From: WRHT01 sp031550525
GTDB lineage: Bacteria > Desulfobacterota > Desulfovibrionia > Desulfovibrionales > Desulfovibrionaceae
Length of the DNA: 64,000 bases
Reading direction: 5' to 3'
Assembly (NCBI GenBank): GCA_031550525.1
Contig: JAVBON010000002.1
Span: 301,303 to 365,302, forward strand
Each line of letters starts with the position of its first letter. Position 1 is the stretch's first letter. The position numbers and the translations under genes are program-made. Shown piece by piece: positions 18,196 through 26,821 of the stretch. The notes under the pieces were generated by a model. That model was given only the letters and a program-made list of their open reading frames with translations. It was not told the origin of the DNA and ran no database searches.

Positions 18196-19266
18196 ATGAA
18201 AAGATTTATGCTTTATGCCGCGCTTATAGCAAGCATGTTAACAGGCTGCGGCGGCGATGGAGGAGGAAGCTCCAGCGCCGCCCCTGCCCCGCCCGATCCT
18301 ATTGATCCGGCTGAATACAACATATTCTCGCGCCCGCCGGCCAACGAAACCGCCAACATAATCGAGCGTGACGGCAACCCCGACAACCCAGCCGACGACT
18401 ATGTGCTTATCCAGCGCGATGCCAGCGGTATAATGTTTACCTACCGCGATGTGGATAACCGCGACGTGCTGGGCGATGCCGATTCCATGCGCAGCTTCCA
18501 TATTTCCACCGGCACCGGCTCCATACCGGACGACTTTAATGATGCGGGCAATTACCTGCGGGCCGTGGAAGACAGCGGCCCGGTTGTCATAAGCAACCGC
18601 GCCACCGCCGCCGGGCTGGTGAACGGCGTTTACGAAACCACCAATATTATGGAAGTAGGCGGCAAGAAAATGGGGCTGGAATTTGCCGATTTCGGCATGT
18701 GGAAGACTACCAGCACCTTTACCGGCACCATAAATGGAGTAAATGCGGACCGCACCCTCATGCACGACCCGGAGAACCTTACCGATGAGATGCGCGGCAG
18801 CGGTCGTGAGGCCTATTTTACAGCTAACGCCGGCACCGCGAGCTATACCGGCAATGCCATGGGCGTGGTGCGCGAGGTCGCGGCAGGCGGTGGTGACGAT
18901 GCAGCCGGAACCGGGGCGGAAATATACGGCACCGCCTCGCTTAATCTGGATTTGGCAACCCGTAAGGCCAACCTTGACCTGAACTTCGCCAATTTCTACA
19001 ACTTCGCCTTTGGCAATCTTGCCCTCAGAAGCAACGGCTCGTTTGAGGATACCGACACCAGCACTCTGACTAAAACCGTACAGGCCAACACCACCGGCAT
19101 AGATTTTGACGGCAATGTGAGCCCTCGCAATGATTTTGACGTGGACGGCCAGTTTTACGGCCCGGCCTCCACCTCACCCACCGAAGCCACGGGCACGGCG
19201 GAAATAGAGCATTACCAGGGCAATGGCAAAAGGATTGATGTGGATATAGCCTTTGGCGTGAAATAA
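18196..19266 (+). CDS. TbpB-like beta-barrel surface lipoprotein (probable Slam substrate)
   Basis: A 356-aa lipoprotein with signal peptide and lipobox MLTGC (Cys about 18), then a flexible Gly/Ser/Ala/Pro linker typical of surface-anchored lipoproteins. The C-terminal half has the strand pattern of transferrin-binding-protein-B-like barrels: AYFTANAGTASYTGNAMGVV, YGTASLNLDLATRKANLDL and a closing DGQFYGPASTSP...GTAEIEHYQ...IAFGVK. AGGAGG-type ribosome binding site (CAGGAGGAATT). The next gene on the same strand is a Slam-like translocator, the machinery that flips such lipoproteins to the cell surface. The ligand (haem, metal carrier or host protein) is unknown. A palindromic element separates the two genes. 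Confidence 0.75.
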   Translation: MKRFMLYAALIASMLTGCGGDGGGSSSAAPAPPDPIDPAEYNIFSRPPANETANIIERDGNPDNPADDYVLIQRDASGIMFTYRDVDNRDVLGDADSMRSFHISTGTGSIPDDFNDAGNYLRAVEDSGPVVISNRATAAGLVNGVYETTNIMEVGGKKMGLEFADFGMWKTTSTFTGTINGVNADRTLMHDPENLTDEMRGSGREAYFTANAGTASYTGNAMGVVREVAAGGGDDAAGTGAEIYGTASLNLDLATRKANLDLNFANFYNFAFGNLALRSNGSFEDTDTSTLTKTVQANTTGIDFDGNVSPRNDFDVDGQFYGPASTSPTEATGTAEIEHYQGNGKRIDVDIAFGVK

Positions 19267-19279
19267 CCATAACCGGTCA

Positions 19280-19434
19280 CTAGGTGCTGTTTATAAAAAG
19301 CGTCTTTTGCCCCCTGGACTGCGTCAAGCGCCGATTTTTGTCCAGGGCTGTACCATCAGAGTACTATCCCTGGACAAAAATCGGCGCTTTCCTTGCCAGG
19401 GAACAAAATCCGTCTTTTTAGAAACAGCACCTAG
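19280..19434. repeat. Palindromic MITE-like element, copy 2
   Basis: A 155-bp near-palindrome with exact terminal inverted repeats CTAGGTGCTGTTT / AAACAGCACCTAG. The outer CTAG may be a duplicated 4-bp target. Internal blocks CCCTGGACAAAAATCGGCGC and TTGCCAGGGAACAAAATC recur in the other copies. It has no ORF and sits 13 bp after the lipoprotein stop, so its transcript could also act as a hairpin terminator between substrate and Slam gene. Confidence 0.85.
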
Positions 19435-19602
19435 GGCATTTTAACCGTGAAATTATGCCTCCGCCAAAACGCTCCGGCGGTGTGAAGTAAAGCGTAACAA
19501 AAACGGCGGGATTGGCGCAGGCAGGCCGGTGCAAAGGCTCCGCGCTTTCCCCTCCGCCAAGCGGCAATCTCAAAACTAATTGCTATGGGGATGGATTATG
19601 TA

Positions 19603-21114
19603 ATGAAAACCCTTGTCGCCCTGCTCATCATCTTGGCGGCCTTTGGCCAGCCCGCGCGAGAGGCGCGGGCTGGCCAGGCCCGTAGCGAGACAGACGCCTC
19701 AGCCGATACAAGCGCTACGCGCTCTCCCTACCCGCCGGCCAAGGCGCATGACGCCGTTAATACGGGCAGCCACGGGCAGGCGTACGGCACGGCAGCGCCG
19801 CAAGATGCGCCAAATGGCGCAAGCGCCCCCACCGCCGGTATAAGGGTATCGGACCTTGAAGCCGCGCGCCTCGCCAATGCCCTGTTCGCGCGGGGGCGCA
19901 TGGACGAGGCCGCGAAACTGTACACCCTGCTGCTGGAAAGCCCGCAAATGGAAATACGCGTGGAGGCTCTTTTCAGGCTGGGCAATATTTATACCCTGCG
20001 GCAAGAATACGGCAAAGCCATAAAAATGTATCTGGCCATTCTTAACCGCTTCCCGCAACTCTCCCGCGTGCGCCTTGAGCTGGCTTTGGCGTATTTTAAA
20101 GATCAGGATTTTGACAAGGCCGACTTCAACTTCCGGCTGGTGCAGGGGGACAAGAGCATACCTCCGGAAGTAAATGAAAAAATAGAGATGTTTCTTGAGG
20201 CAATCCGCAGGCAAAAAAAGTGGGCTTTATCCGCGAATGTGGGCCTGGTGCCGGACTCCAACCTGAACACCGCCTCGGGCGAAACGCGCGAGTGTATTAA
20301 CACAACATATGGCCTGCTCTGCCGCGACCTTGAAGAAGAGGAGTCCGGAGTTGGGCTGCGCCTTGGGCTTAACGGCGGCTATTATGCGCGCCTTACCCGA
20401 AACCTTGGCCTTAAAACCACCGCCGGGGCTTCAATACTGGATTTTTCCGGCAGCCGCTTTGACGACAACTCCATAAACATCGCTTCCGGCCCGCGCTTTG
20501 TATTCAAGCGCGGCGAAGTTACCTTGCAGCCTCTTTTCAAAAAACGCTGGGCGGGCGGCGCGGAATACAGCCAGAGCTACGGGGCGCAACTGCAAAGCTC
20601 ATTTGACCTTACACGCCGTCTGGCCTTGGACGCGGGCCTGGATTATGCGCGCAACCGCTACCAGGACGATTTTGTGGATGATCTACTGAAGGGCAACACC
20701 TTCAACTTCTACGCCGATTTACGCTGGGTGCTCACAGCCAAAAGCTTTGTTTCCGCAGGAGGCAATTACGGCAATGACGATACGCTGCAAAAAAGCTACG
20801 CCACTGAATATTGGGGCTGCAACCTTGGCTATTTTAATGAATTTCCGCTGGGCATTACCGCCTACGCGGCCCTTAGCTGGCAGCGCTCCATATACAAGGC
20901 CCCAAGCTGGTTTATAACCGATGATGGATACATTGAGGAGAAAAGACGCAAAGACAACACCTTTCAGGGGCTTATCCGCCTCTCTAACCGCCATTGGGAA
21001 TATATGGGGTTTTCTCCGGCCATCAGCTATGTCTACACCAACCGGCGCTCCAACGTATGGAACAGGGACTACAGCAAGCAAAGGCTGGAGTTTTCCATCA
21101 GGCAGATATTTTAG
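19603..21114 (+). CDS. Slam-family outer-membrane lipoprotein translocator (TPR plus DUF560 barrel)
   Basis: About 503 aa. A signal peptide (MKTLVALLIILAAFG...AGQA) is followed by a low-complexity linker, TPR-type helices (about 85-195: ARLANALFARGRMDEAAKLYTLLLES, EALFRLGNIYTLRQEYGKAIKMYLAILNRFP) and a C-terminal beta-barrel (about 205-503) that opens with KWALSANVGLVPDSNLNTASGE, the hallmark of the Slam/DUF560 barrel, and ends in ...RLEFSIRQIF with the terminal aromatic typical of outer-membrane barrels. Slams translocate folded-barrel lipoproteins such as TbpB to the surface. An in-frame ATG six codons upstream (19585) is possible. The TbpB-like lipoprotein just upstream is the obvious client. 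Confidence 0.82.
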   Translation: MKTLVALLIILAAFGQPAREARAGQARSETDASADTSATRSPYPPAKAHDAVNTGSHGQAYGTAAPQDAPNGASAPTAGIRVSDLEAARLANALFARGRMDEAAKLYTLLLESPQMEIRVEALFRLGNIYTLRQEYGKAIKMYLAILNRFPQLSRVRLELALAYFKDQDFDKADFNFRLVQGDKSIPPEVNEKIEMFLEAIRRQKKWALSANVGLVPDSNLNTASGETRECINTTYGLLCRDLEEEESGVGLRLGLNGGYYARLTRNLGLKTTAGASILDFSGSRFDDNSINIASGPRFVFKRGEVTLQPLFKKRWAGGAEYSQSYGAQLQSSFDLTRRLALDAGLDYARNRYQDDFVDDLLKGNTFNFYADLRWVLTAKSFVSAGGNYGNDDTLQKSYATEYWGCNLGYFNEFPLGITAYAALSWQRSIYKAPSWFITDDGYIEEKRRKDNTFQGLIRLSNRHWEYMGFSPAISYVYTNRRSNVWNRDYSKQRLEFSIRQIF

Positions 21115-21177
21115 GGATTGCTGACGCTATGTTTTTGCAGGGGTTGTCAGCGCCGCAAAGCGAACGCGCATGCGGCA

Positions 21178-22524
21178 TCAATATGGCCTTAGCGGCAACG
21201 TTACGCTTACCGCCAGACCTGGCAAGCTGTTGCTGGCTGCTATAGTGCCCCGGTGCCGCTTGATGTACTGCGCGGCCAAGGCCAGCCCCAACCCTACACC
21301 GCCGGATTTTTGATCGCGCGCGCCTTCAACCCTGAAAAAAGGCCGGAACAGTTTGGGCAAATGCTCCACGGACACGCCTGGCCCATAGTCGCGCACAGTT
21401 ACACGCGCATATTCCAAATTTTGCCCTTCATCGCCCCTGCCGGTAAAAAGCTCCAGCAAAACATCCACCTGCCCGCCTTCGGGCGAGTACCGCAAAGCGT
21501 TACCCAGCAGGTTTTGCACCGCCTGCTCCACAAGGCCCTGAGCCGCGTGTATGCGCACTTCCGCATCAGGGCGCAAGGTAAGCGCGCAATGTGTGTTACG
21601 GCCATTCTTGCGCATTTCAAAATTAGCCAGTTCTATCACATCATCCAGCATGGCGCACAGGTCAAATTCCTCCAGAAATGCGCCTGAAATAACCGTACTC
21701 GCGTCCTGCTCCATTATGTTGTTCATCATTGCGGTCATGCGGGCAATATCGCCTTCCAGCATATCCATATATTCACCGCTTTTTTTGTCATTGCGCCGGA
21801 GCAACTCAACGGCAAGCTGCATGCGGGCCAAGGGCGAGCGCATTTCATGCGATATGTCATAAAGCAGCCGGCGCTCGTTTTCCATGGCCTGTTCCACACT
21901 ATAAGCCATTTTATTAAAAAGACGGCCCAAGTCGGAAATCTCGTCGCCGCCCTCTTCCGCAACGGCAACGCGAGTTTTCATATCACCGGCGGCCAGGCGG
22001 CGGGTAGCGACGAAGATATCGCTAAGTCGCGACGAAAGAAACTTGGATAAAGCGTAACAGCCAGCCCCGGCAAAAGCGGCGATAATGCCAAACCACAAAA
22101 CGGCATCCAAAAAATCTGAATAAATTGGCTCCGGCAGCCCCATGGCCACCAGGCGCCCATCCGGCAGCAGGCGCTCCACAAACACCCACTCGTCAGCCCA
22201 GTCGTCACTGTCCGGCAAAAGATCTATAACGTGAATTTCGCCTTCAGCGGGGAGTGACAGGTTATTGAAAGACGCAAGGTTTACATCCAGCAGCCATATG
22301 CCTTGCGCCCGCATGCGCTCGCGCCACTCCGCGGCGTTATGGCCTGAACCGGCGTACTCGTCCAGCAGGGCCTCCAACTCAGAGTGACTCAGCCTGCGGT
22401 GGTCCGTAACATAGGGAATAGCGTCCTCAGACATTTCAGCCACAAAAACGGTAGATATAATCAGCAAAATGGCGCTGAGGTATACCTTCCAAAAAAAGCT
22501 CGTATTGTGCCAGACTGTTTTCAT
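21178..22524 (-). CDS. Sensor histidine kinase, CpxA-like
   Basis: A 448-aa membrane kinase with two transmembrane helices (VYLSAILLIISTVFVAEM and AVLWFGIIAAFAGAGCYALSKFL) flanking a small periplasmic domain, then HAMP, HisKA with DISHEMRSPLARMQLAVELLRR, and HATPase (NLLGNALRYSPEGG, DYGPGV, GGVGLGLALA). It overlaps its response-regulator gene by 4 bp (ATGA), so the pair is translationally coupled. The CpxA-like H-box suggests envelope-stress sensing. It converges on the Slam gene, with 63 bp between the stops. Confidence 0.9.
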   Translation of the reverse strand: MKTVWHNTSFFWKVYLSAILLIISTVFVAEMSEDAIPYVTDHRRLSHSELEALLDEYAGSGHNAAEWRERMRAQGIWLLDVNLASFNNLSLPAEGEIHVIDLLPDSDDWADEWVFVERLLPDGRLVAMGLPEPIYSDFLDAVLWFGIIAAFAGAGCYALSKFLSSRLSDIFVATRRLAAGDMKTRVAVAEEGGDEISDLGRLFNKMAYSVEQAMENERRLLYDISHEMRSPLARMQLAVELLRRNDKKSGEYMDMLEGDIARMTAMMNNIMEQDASTVISGAFLEEFDLCAMLDDVIELANFEMRKNGRNTHCALTLRPDAEVRIHAAQGLVEQAVQNLLGNALRYSPEGGQVDVLLELFTGRGDEGQNLEYARVTVRDYGPGVSVEHLPKLFRPFFRVEGARDQKSGGVGLGLALAAQYIKRHRGTIAASNSLPGLAVSVTLPLRPY

Positions 22525-23228
22525 AAACCGCCTTCCAGCAAATAAATATAGCCAGCCCCGCGCACCGATTTTATACGGGGGCTGCCATCGGGGTAGTTGC
22601 CTATCTTGGCGCGTATGCGGCTTATGTGCACATCAATGGTGCGCGCAAACGGGCTAAGGCCATGCCCAAGCACCTCTTGCGACAAATACTCGCGCGATAC
22701 GGTCTGCCCTGCATTATCCACAAGTATTTCCAACAACTGAAACTCCAGCGGGGTTGCGGACACAATTTCGTTATTCAGTGTAACGCGCAGGCTGGCGCAA
22801 TTAAGCGCAATATCTCCAAGCGTCTTTACAGAAGAGGCGGAACTGCGCCTGCCGCCAAGCTCGGCCCTGCGCAGTATGGCCCGTATTCTGGCGGCCAGCT
22901 CCTTAAGGCTGAACGGTTTGGTCAAATAATCATCAGCCCCGTTTTCCAAACCGGCAATGCGATCCATCTCGTCCGATTTGGCCGTAAGCATAAGCACGGG
23001 CAAAGCAGAAGCGTTCTGGCTGCCGCGCACAAAGCGCAACACATCGTGCCCGCTGCACCCCGGCAACATTATGTCCAGCACCAGCAAATCCCAGGTTTCA
23101 GTTTGCAGCAGGTTAATGCCATCGGTACCACTATGCGCGAAAGCACATGAAAAACCCTCCAGCTCCAGACCACCGGCAATAAGCCTGCACAGGCCTTCAT
23201 CATCATCAATTACAAGTATTCTGCTCAT
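22521..23228 (-). CDS. OmpR/PhoB-family response regulator, CpxR-like
   Basis: A 235-aa regulator: receiver domain with VIDDDEG, phosphoacceptor Asp52 in LVLDIMLPG and Lys in YLTKPFSLKEL, followed by a winged-helix DNA-binding domain (LTPLEFQLLEILVDNAGQTVSREYLSQEVLG ... DVHISRIRAKIG). The CpxR-like phrase GLENGADDYLTKPF suggests an envelope-stress role. The start is ambiguous between two adjacent ATGs (23231 and 23228), each very close to a GGAG, and a longer form from 23249. It is co-transcribed with the kinase downstream. Confidence 0.92.
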   Translation of the reverse strand: MSRILVIDDDEGLCRLIAGGLELEGFSCAFAHSGTDGINLLQTETWDLLVLDIMLPGCSGHDVLRFVRGSQNASALPVLMLTAKSDEMDRIAGLENGADDYLTKPFSLKELAARIRAILRRAELGGRRSSASSVKTLGDIALNCASLRVTLNNEIVSATPLEFQLLEILVDNAGQTVSREYLSQEVLGHGLSPFARTIDVHISRIRAKIGNYPDGSPRIKSVRGAGYIYLLEGGL

Positions 23229-23598
23229 CATGCTCCGCGTGCGTTTCAATCGTAGGCAGTGAACAATTTGCCTTCAACATACTCTGTATAGCACGTCTTT
23301 TGCAAATGTTGGGCGTTACGCAAAATGACGTTACATTTTTTAACAAACCACATGGAGTGCGAACAATGCATAATGACCTCCCTCAAAACTGGTGGTTATT
23401 GTGTATTGCAGGATACCGGGCCATGCAGGCGGGTAGGCTCGCGCCAGCAATGCAGTGCATACCTTTATGCCCCTGTTGGCGGCATAAGCGCCCCATTGAT
23501 GCGCCGCCCGCCAAAAAACTGCTGCCCTGTATTTTATATTGCACATACCCTGTTTGACGCCAGCACAACCGTAAAGGGCGCGGCAACAGGTTATAGCC
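23229..23598. other. Intergenic region, no gene seen
   Basis: About 370 bp. Short overlapping frames occur on both strands but none has a ribosome binding site or family resemblance. It should contain the promoter of the two-component operon on the minus strand; I cannot place it with confidence. Confidence 0.4.
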
Positions 23599-24078
23599 TC
23601 AGACGCCTTTACCGGAGCCAGCCTGTTTATGGTACTGCTCAACAAACTTTTGGGATTTTTCGCTTTCAATGGATTGGGCAACGGCAACCGGCACGCACAC
23701 CTTACCCACGGGGTTGAACAGCGTGCCGATGGATTTTGCTATGACCAAAGCAGCCGGAATGCCAACAATGGTCAGGCAAAGCCCAACTACCTGAAGTGCA
23801 GCCACAAAAGCGAATATGCAGCCGAAAGGCAGATAAAAAATCATTATTACAACGGAATATGTCTTCCAGTATTTATTTTGCGCAAGCTGCAAATCATTCT
23901 TGCTGACCATGGCGTATGAAAAAGGCAGGAGCAGAAATTTTGAATACTGTATCAGCCCAAGGCCGATAGGGGCGGGAATAACCAAGATGGTTAACAACGT
24001 GCCATAAACAAACATTGCCAGCGCATCAACAAAACCGAAAAACGGAAAATGCCATAAAATGTTGCCCAACGTTCTCAT
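23599..24078 (-). CDS. YccF-domain inner-membrane protein
   Basis: A 159-aa membrane protein with two copies of the hydrophobic YccF-type repeat: NILWHFPFFGFVDALAMFVYGTLLTILVIPAPIGLGLIQYSKFLLLPFSYAMV and, after a loop, GCIFAFVAALQVVGLCLTIVGIPAALVIAKSIG. Both contain the 'T..(I/V)G(I/L)P.(G/A)' core of that family, whose function is unknown. The start at 24078 was chosen because GGAGAG lies just upstream and the TM repeat begins immediately; the open frame runs much further upstream through unrelated sequence. The C-terminal tail (SIESEKSQKFVEQYHKQAGSGKG) is hydrophilic. Confidence 0.7.
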   Translation of the reverse strand: MRTLGNILWHFPFFGFVDALAMFVYGTLLTILVIPAPIGLGLIQYSKFLLLPFSYAMVSKNDLQLAQNKYWKTYSVVIMIFYLPFGCIFAFVAALQVVGLCLTIVGIPAALVIAKSIGTLFNPVGKVCVPVAVAQSIESEKSQKFVEQYHKQAGSGKGV

Positions 24079-24238
24079 ATACTCTCCATACCTGTTATAT
24101 TGAAGGCAAACGCTACTTTTTTGCGACGCTGCGCGTAATTCACGCCTGCGCGTAACGCATAAGTTATCAAACTGCGCCAAACAGGCCAAAGGATTACACG
24201 CGGGCACACTGGCTTGCGGGCAGAAAAATCTGGCGTTT

Positions 24239-25291
24239 TTAAAACGCGGCGGCCCGTCCGTACAACACCGTATCAAGAGCCACGGAGTAGCCGTCGCTGT
24301 GGTGCCCCAGGTAGAGGTCGCTGTAGCCGCGCTCGTGAAGCCACAAGGGAATTTGCCATAGGTGCTCCGGCCGATGGTACAGGCACACCGCCAGCTTGGG
24401 CCTAGCTGCCGCCAGAGTGCGTTCCGCGCCTTGCAAGGCCTCAAATTCAGCTCCCTCAATATCCAGCTTCACAAAACCGGGGCGCAGAAAAAAGCTTTTA
24501 GCAACGCTGTCAAGGCTGCGCACGGCAATAGCCGCCGCTTGCTCCGCAGCGCCGCAACTTACGATATGCGAAGAGTCTCCCAGACGCTTGAAGCTTACTT
24601 CTCCATCCTCATGCCAAAGCCCGGCCTGAATGGGGCGCACATATTTGGCCAGATCCAGCTCTTTTATGGTGCAGACAAGCCGATCATAGTTGTCCGCATC
24701 CGGCTCAAAGGCCACGCCGCGCAGGCAACCAAGCCTCGGCAGCAGGTACCGCAGGGTATCGCCCGTAAAAGCCCCGCCATCCACAAGCACATCGTCCGCT
24801 ACAGGCAGCACCTCGGGATGCAAATAAACGGGATAAGACGCGAAAGAAAGCCGCGCCGGCTCGCCGGTTATTCTGTAGGCAAGCACACCCCTAAAGGCGA
24901 CGCGGGAGGCTTCGTTCGCAAAAAGGTCATGCGCCAGCGCCAAAGAAGGCAGCCCGGCACGTATAATCTCGCGGTCAAACATATTCCAGATGCTGTAGCG
25001 TGAAATATCGATGCAAACTTCCACACCAGCGGTCAACACCTGCCGGTACAAGGGCATAACGCCAAGCTGCACGTCTAAAAATACCGGCGAGCCTTGCTCG
25101 CGGGCGGCGTCCAGCAAGCGCTTGCCGGTTTCATTGGCGTCTGGCGCGGCAAGGTGGCACACCATATCAGGGGCGAGCCCAAAGTAGGTTTTGCCGGGGC
25201 TGTCCGTAACCACCAGGCGGACGGCGGCGGAACGGTACTGTTCGGGTATGGAGGGGTGTTGCTCGAGCAGATCGGTAATATCTTTCATCAT
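24239..25291 (-). CDS. FkbM-family methyltransferase
   Basis: A 350-aa SAM-dependent methyltransferase. The SAM-binding loop is DDVLVDGGAFTGDTLRYLLP, followed by GVAFEPDADNYDRL and the FkbM hallmark FVKLDIEGAEFEALQGAERTL. Family members O-methylate sugars or polyketides, often on surface glycans. The start at 25291 has GGAGG 8 nt upstream; the open frame extends 34 codons more. The N-terminal 150 residues are an extra domain with no family I can name. The neighbouring gene is also a methyltransferase, which suggests glycan modification. Confidence 0.8.
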   Translation of the reverse strand: MMKDITDLLEQHPSIPEQYRSAAVRLVVTDSPGKTYFGLAPDMVCHLAAPDANETGKRLLDAAREQGSPVFLDVQLGVMPLYRQVLTAGVEVCIDISRYSIWNMFDREIIRAGLPSLALAHDLFANEASRVAFRGVLAYRITGEPARLSFASYPVYLHPEVLPVADDVLVDGGAFTGDTLRYLLPRLGCLRGVAFEPDADNYDRLVCTIKELDLAKYVRPIQAGLWHEDGEVSFKRLGDSSHIVSCGAAEQAAAIAVRSLDSVAKSFFLRPGFVKLDIEGAEFEALQGAERTLAAARPKLAVCLYHRPEHLWQIPLWLHERGYSDLYLGHHSDGYSVALDTVLYGRAAAF

Positions 25292-25432
25292 TTCGGCTTC
25301 CTCCATAACAACGCTTATATAAATAAAACAGAGGCCATGCCTGGCTCTTTTCATGTTCAGGATAGACAGGCAAGAGTTAACTGGTAATTTCAAACCTCAT
25401 TCACGGGTTACGCCAACCCATTAAATTTACGT

Positions 25433-26077
25433 TTAAATATCAGGATCACCCGTCTTAAGCGAATACGGTTTGCAACGATGCCGTTTTTCAAAGGCTACAA
25501 CGGAATCAAAAAAGCTGACGGAAAAAGTTGACCTGGTAAAATCGTTTACCATGGATTCATCAATATGGTATCCATTAAGGAAATCAATCATCTTTTTGGA
25601 GCGCTCAATAAATGATTCAGGTTTTCCCAAGCCTCCGCCGTATCCTTTCCAATAACATGTATGCGTATCTTCAACAATGTATACGCCATTGTTATTCAGC
25701 AACGGGTATAAAAACTGGAAGGTGTTATACATATCATCCATTTTATGGCTGCCATCGTCAATAACGATATCTGGCGTGCCAAATTCTTTTATAATACGGC
25801 CAAGAAATTTGAAATCACTTTGGTCGCCTATGCAAACTGCGCATTGCGCATCTCTGTATTTCATACAGTCAGGGTTAATATCTATCCCAACTATAGTTGC
25901 AAATGGCCCCAAGTACTTTTTCCACATTTTAAGCGATCCGCCCTTCATGACGCCAATTTCGATCATTAAAACGGATTTATTCACAAAGTCTTTCAAATAT
26001 CTTTCATAAATAGGAAAATAGTGTACCCATTTGTCCATCTGTTCATCTTTATTATTATGAAAAACAGGATAAAGCAT
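25433..26077 (-). CDS. Class I SAM-dependent methyltransferase (sugar O-methyltransferase type)
   Basis: A 214-aa protein with the SAM-binding motif LMIEIGVMKGGSLKMWKKYLG, VGIDINPDC, then IVIDDGSHKMDDMYNTFQFLYPLL and YIVEDTHTCYW. The IDDGSH..D pattern matches metal-dependent sugar O-methyltransferases of the MycE/rhamnosyl methyltransferase type. The gene is clearly more AT-rich than its neighbours and has no good ribosome binding site, which points to recent acquisition, possibly with a glycan locus. An alternative start is the ATG at 26038. The substrate is unknown. Confidence 0.75.
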   Translation of the reverse strand: MLYPVFHNNKDEQMDKWVHYFPIYERYLKDFVNKSVLMIEIGVMKGGSLKMWKKYLGPFATIVGIDINPDCMKYRDAQCAVCIGDQSDFKFLGRIIKEFGTPDIVIDDGSHKMDDMYNTFQFLYPLLNNNGVYIVEDTHTCYWKGYGGGLGKPESFIERSKKMIDFLNGYHIDESMVNDFTRSTFSVSFFDSVVAFEKRHRCKPYSLKTGDPDI

Positions 26078-26286
26078 ATTGTACCCGCTTATTTTGAAAT
26101 TTTAAAAAAATTCTATGGCCAACTAAAGATAATGTTTAAGATTTACAGTGTAACTTGTCAAAATTATCTTTGCCGTAATACCAGAACTTACATTGGTTTA
26201 GCCAGAAACGTATGCATAGTGGTAATCTGTTGTAAGTAAGCTTTACACATCCAGTCCTGAAAGTTCAAACAAAAATTAAGGCGGAA

Positions 26287-26439
26287 CTAGGTTGTGTCGA
26301 CATTCAGAGTGATTTTGTTATCTGGCAAGGAAGCAAGGCTTTGAACCGAAAGAGTATACTCTTACGGTATTCGACTGAGGGGCAAAGCATTGCTGACGCA
26401 GACAGAGGGAAAAAGCGCCTGAATGTCGACACAACCTGG
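26287..26439. repeat. Palindromic MITE-like element, copy 3
   Basis: A 153-bp element with perfect 19-bp terminal inverted repeats (AGGTTGTGTCGACATTCAG at 26289-26307 and its complement at 26419-26437). The interior shares GATTTTGTTATCTGGCAAGG, GTATACTCTTACGGTA and TGACGCAGACAGAGGGAAAAAGCGCC with copy 4, and more distantly with copies 1-2. It has no ORF. Confidence 0.85.
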
Positions 26440-26536
26440 GGATTTTTCCCTTGTTCCGCCCTGCTCATTTTACCTTGCCGAGTTTAAAAATATATAAAAT
26501 GCTGCCAAAACATCCATTTTGGTCAGGTTTAGAGCA

Positions 26537-26566
26537 TAAAAAAAGGACCCAGCGTTACTGGATCCT
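26537..26566 (-). terminator. Terminator of tRNA-Ala
   Basis: A 9-bp stem with one G-T pair (AGGATCCAG / CTGGGTCCT) and a 5-nt loop, followed on the minus strand by seven T. It starts about 10 nt downstream of the tRNA. Confidence 0.88.
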
Positions 26567-26575
26567 TAAATTTTC

Positions 26576-26651
<76 letters not shown>

Positions 26652-26821
26652 AAGCGAGAATTTGATTTGCCTTAACTGCCGAAGGAAGTCAACATTTTTT
26701 TATATTTTTTTTCCAACTACGTTTAATGCTTCGCTAAAGCATTGCGGCGCAATGGTCCGGCCAACGCCGTGGCGGTTTAACCATTAGTAGACCATTTTAA
26801 GCAAATTATGGGGCAACGGCG

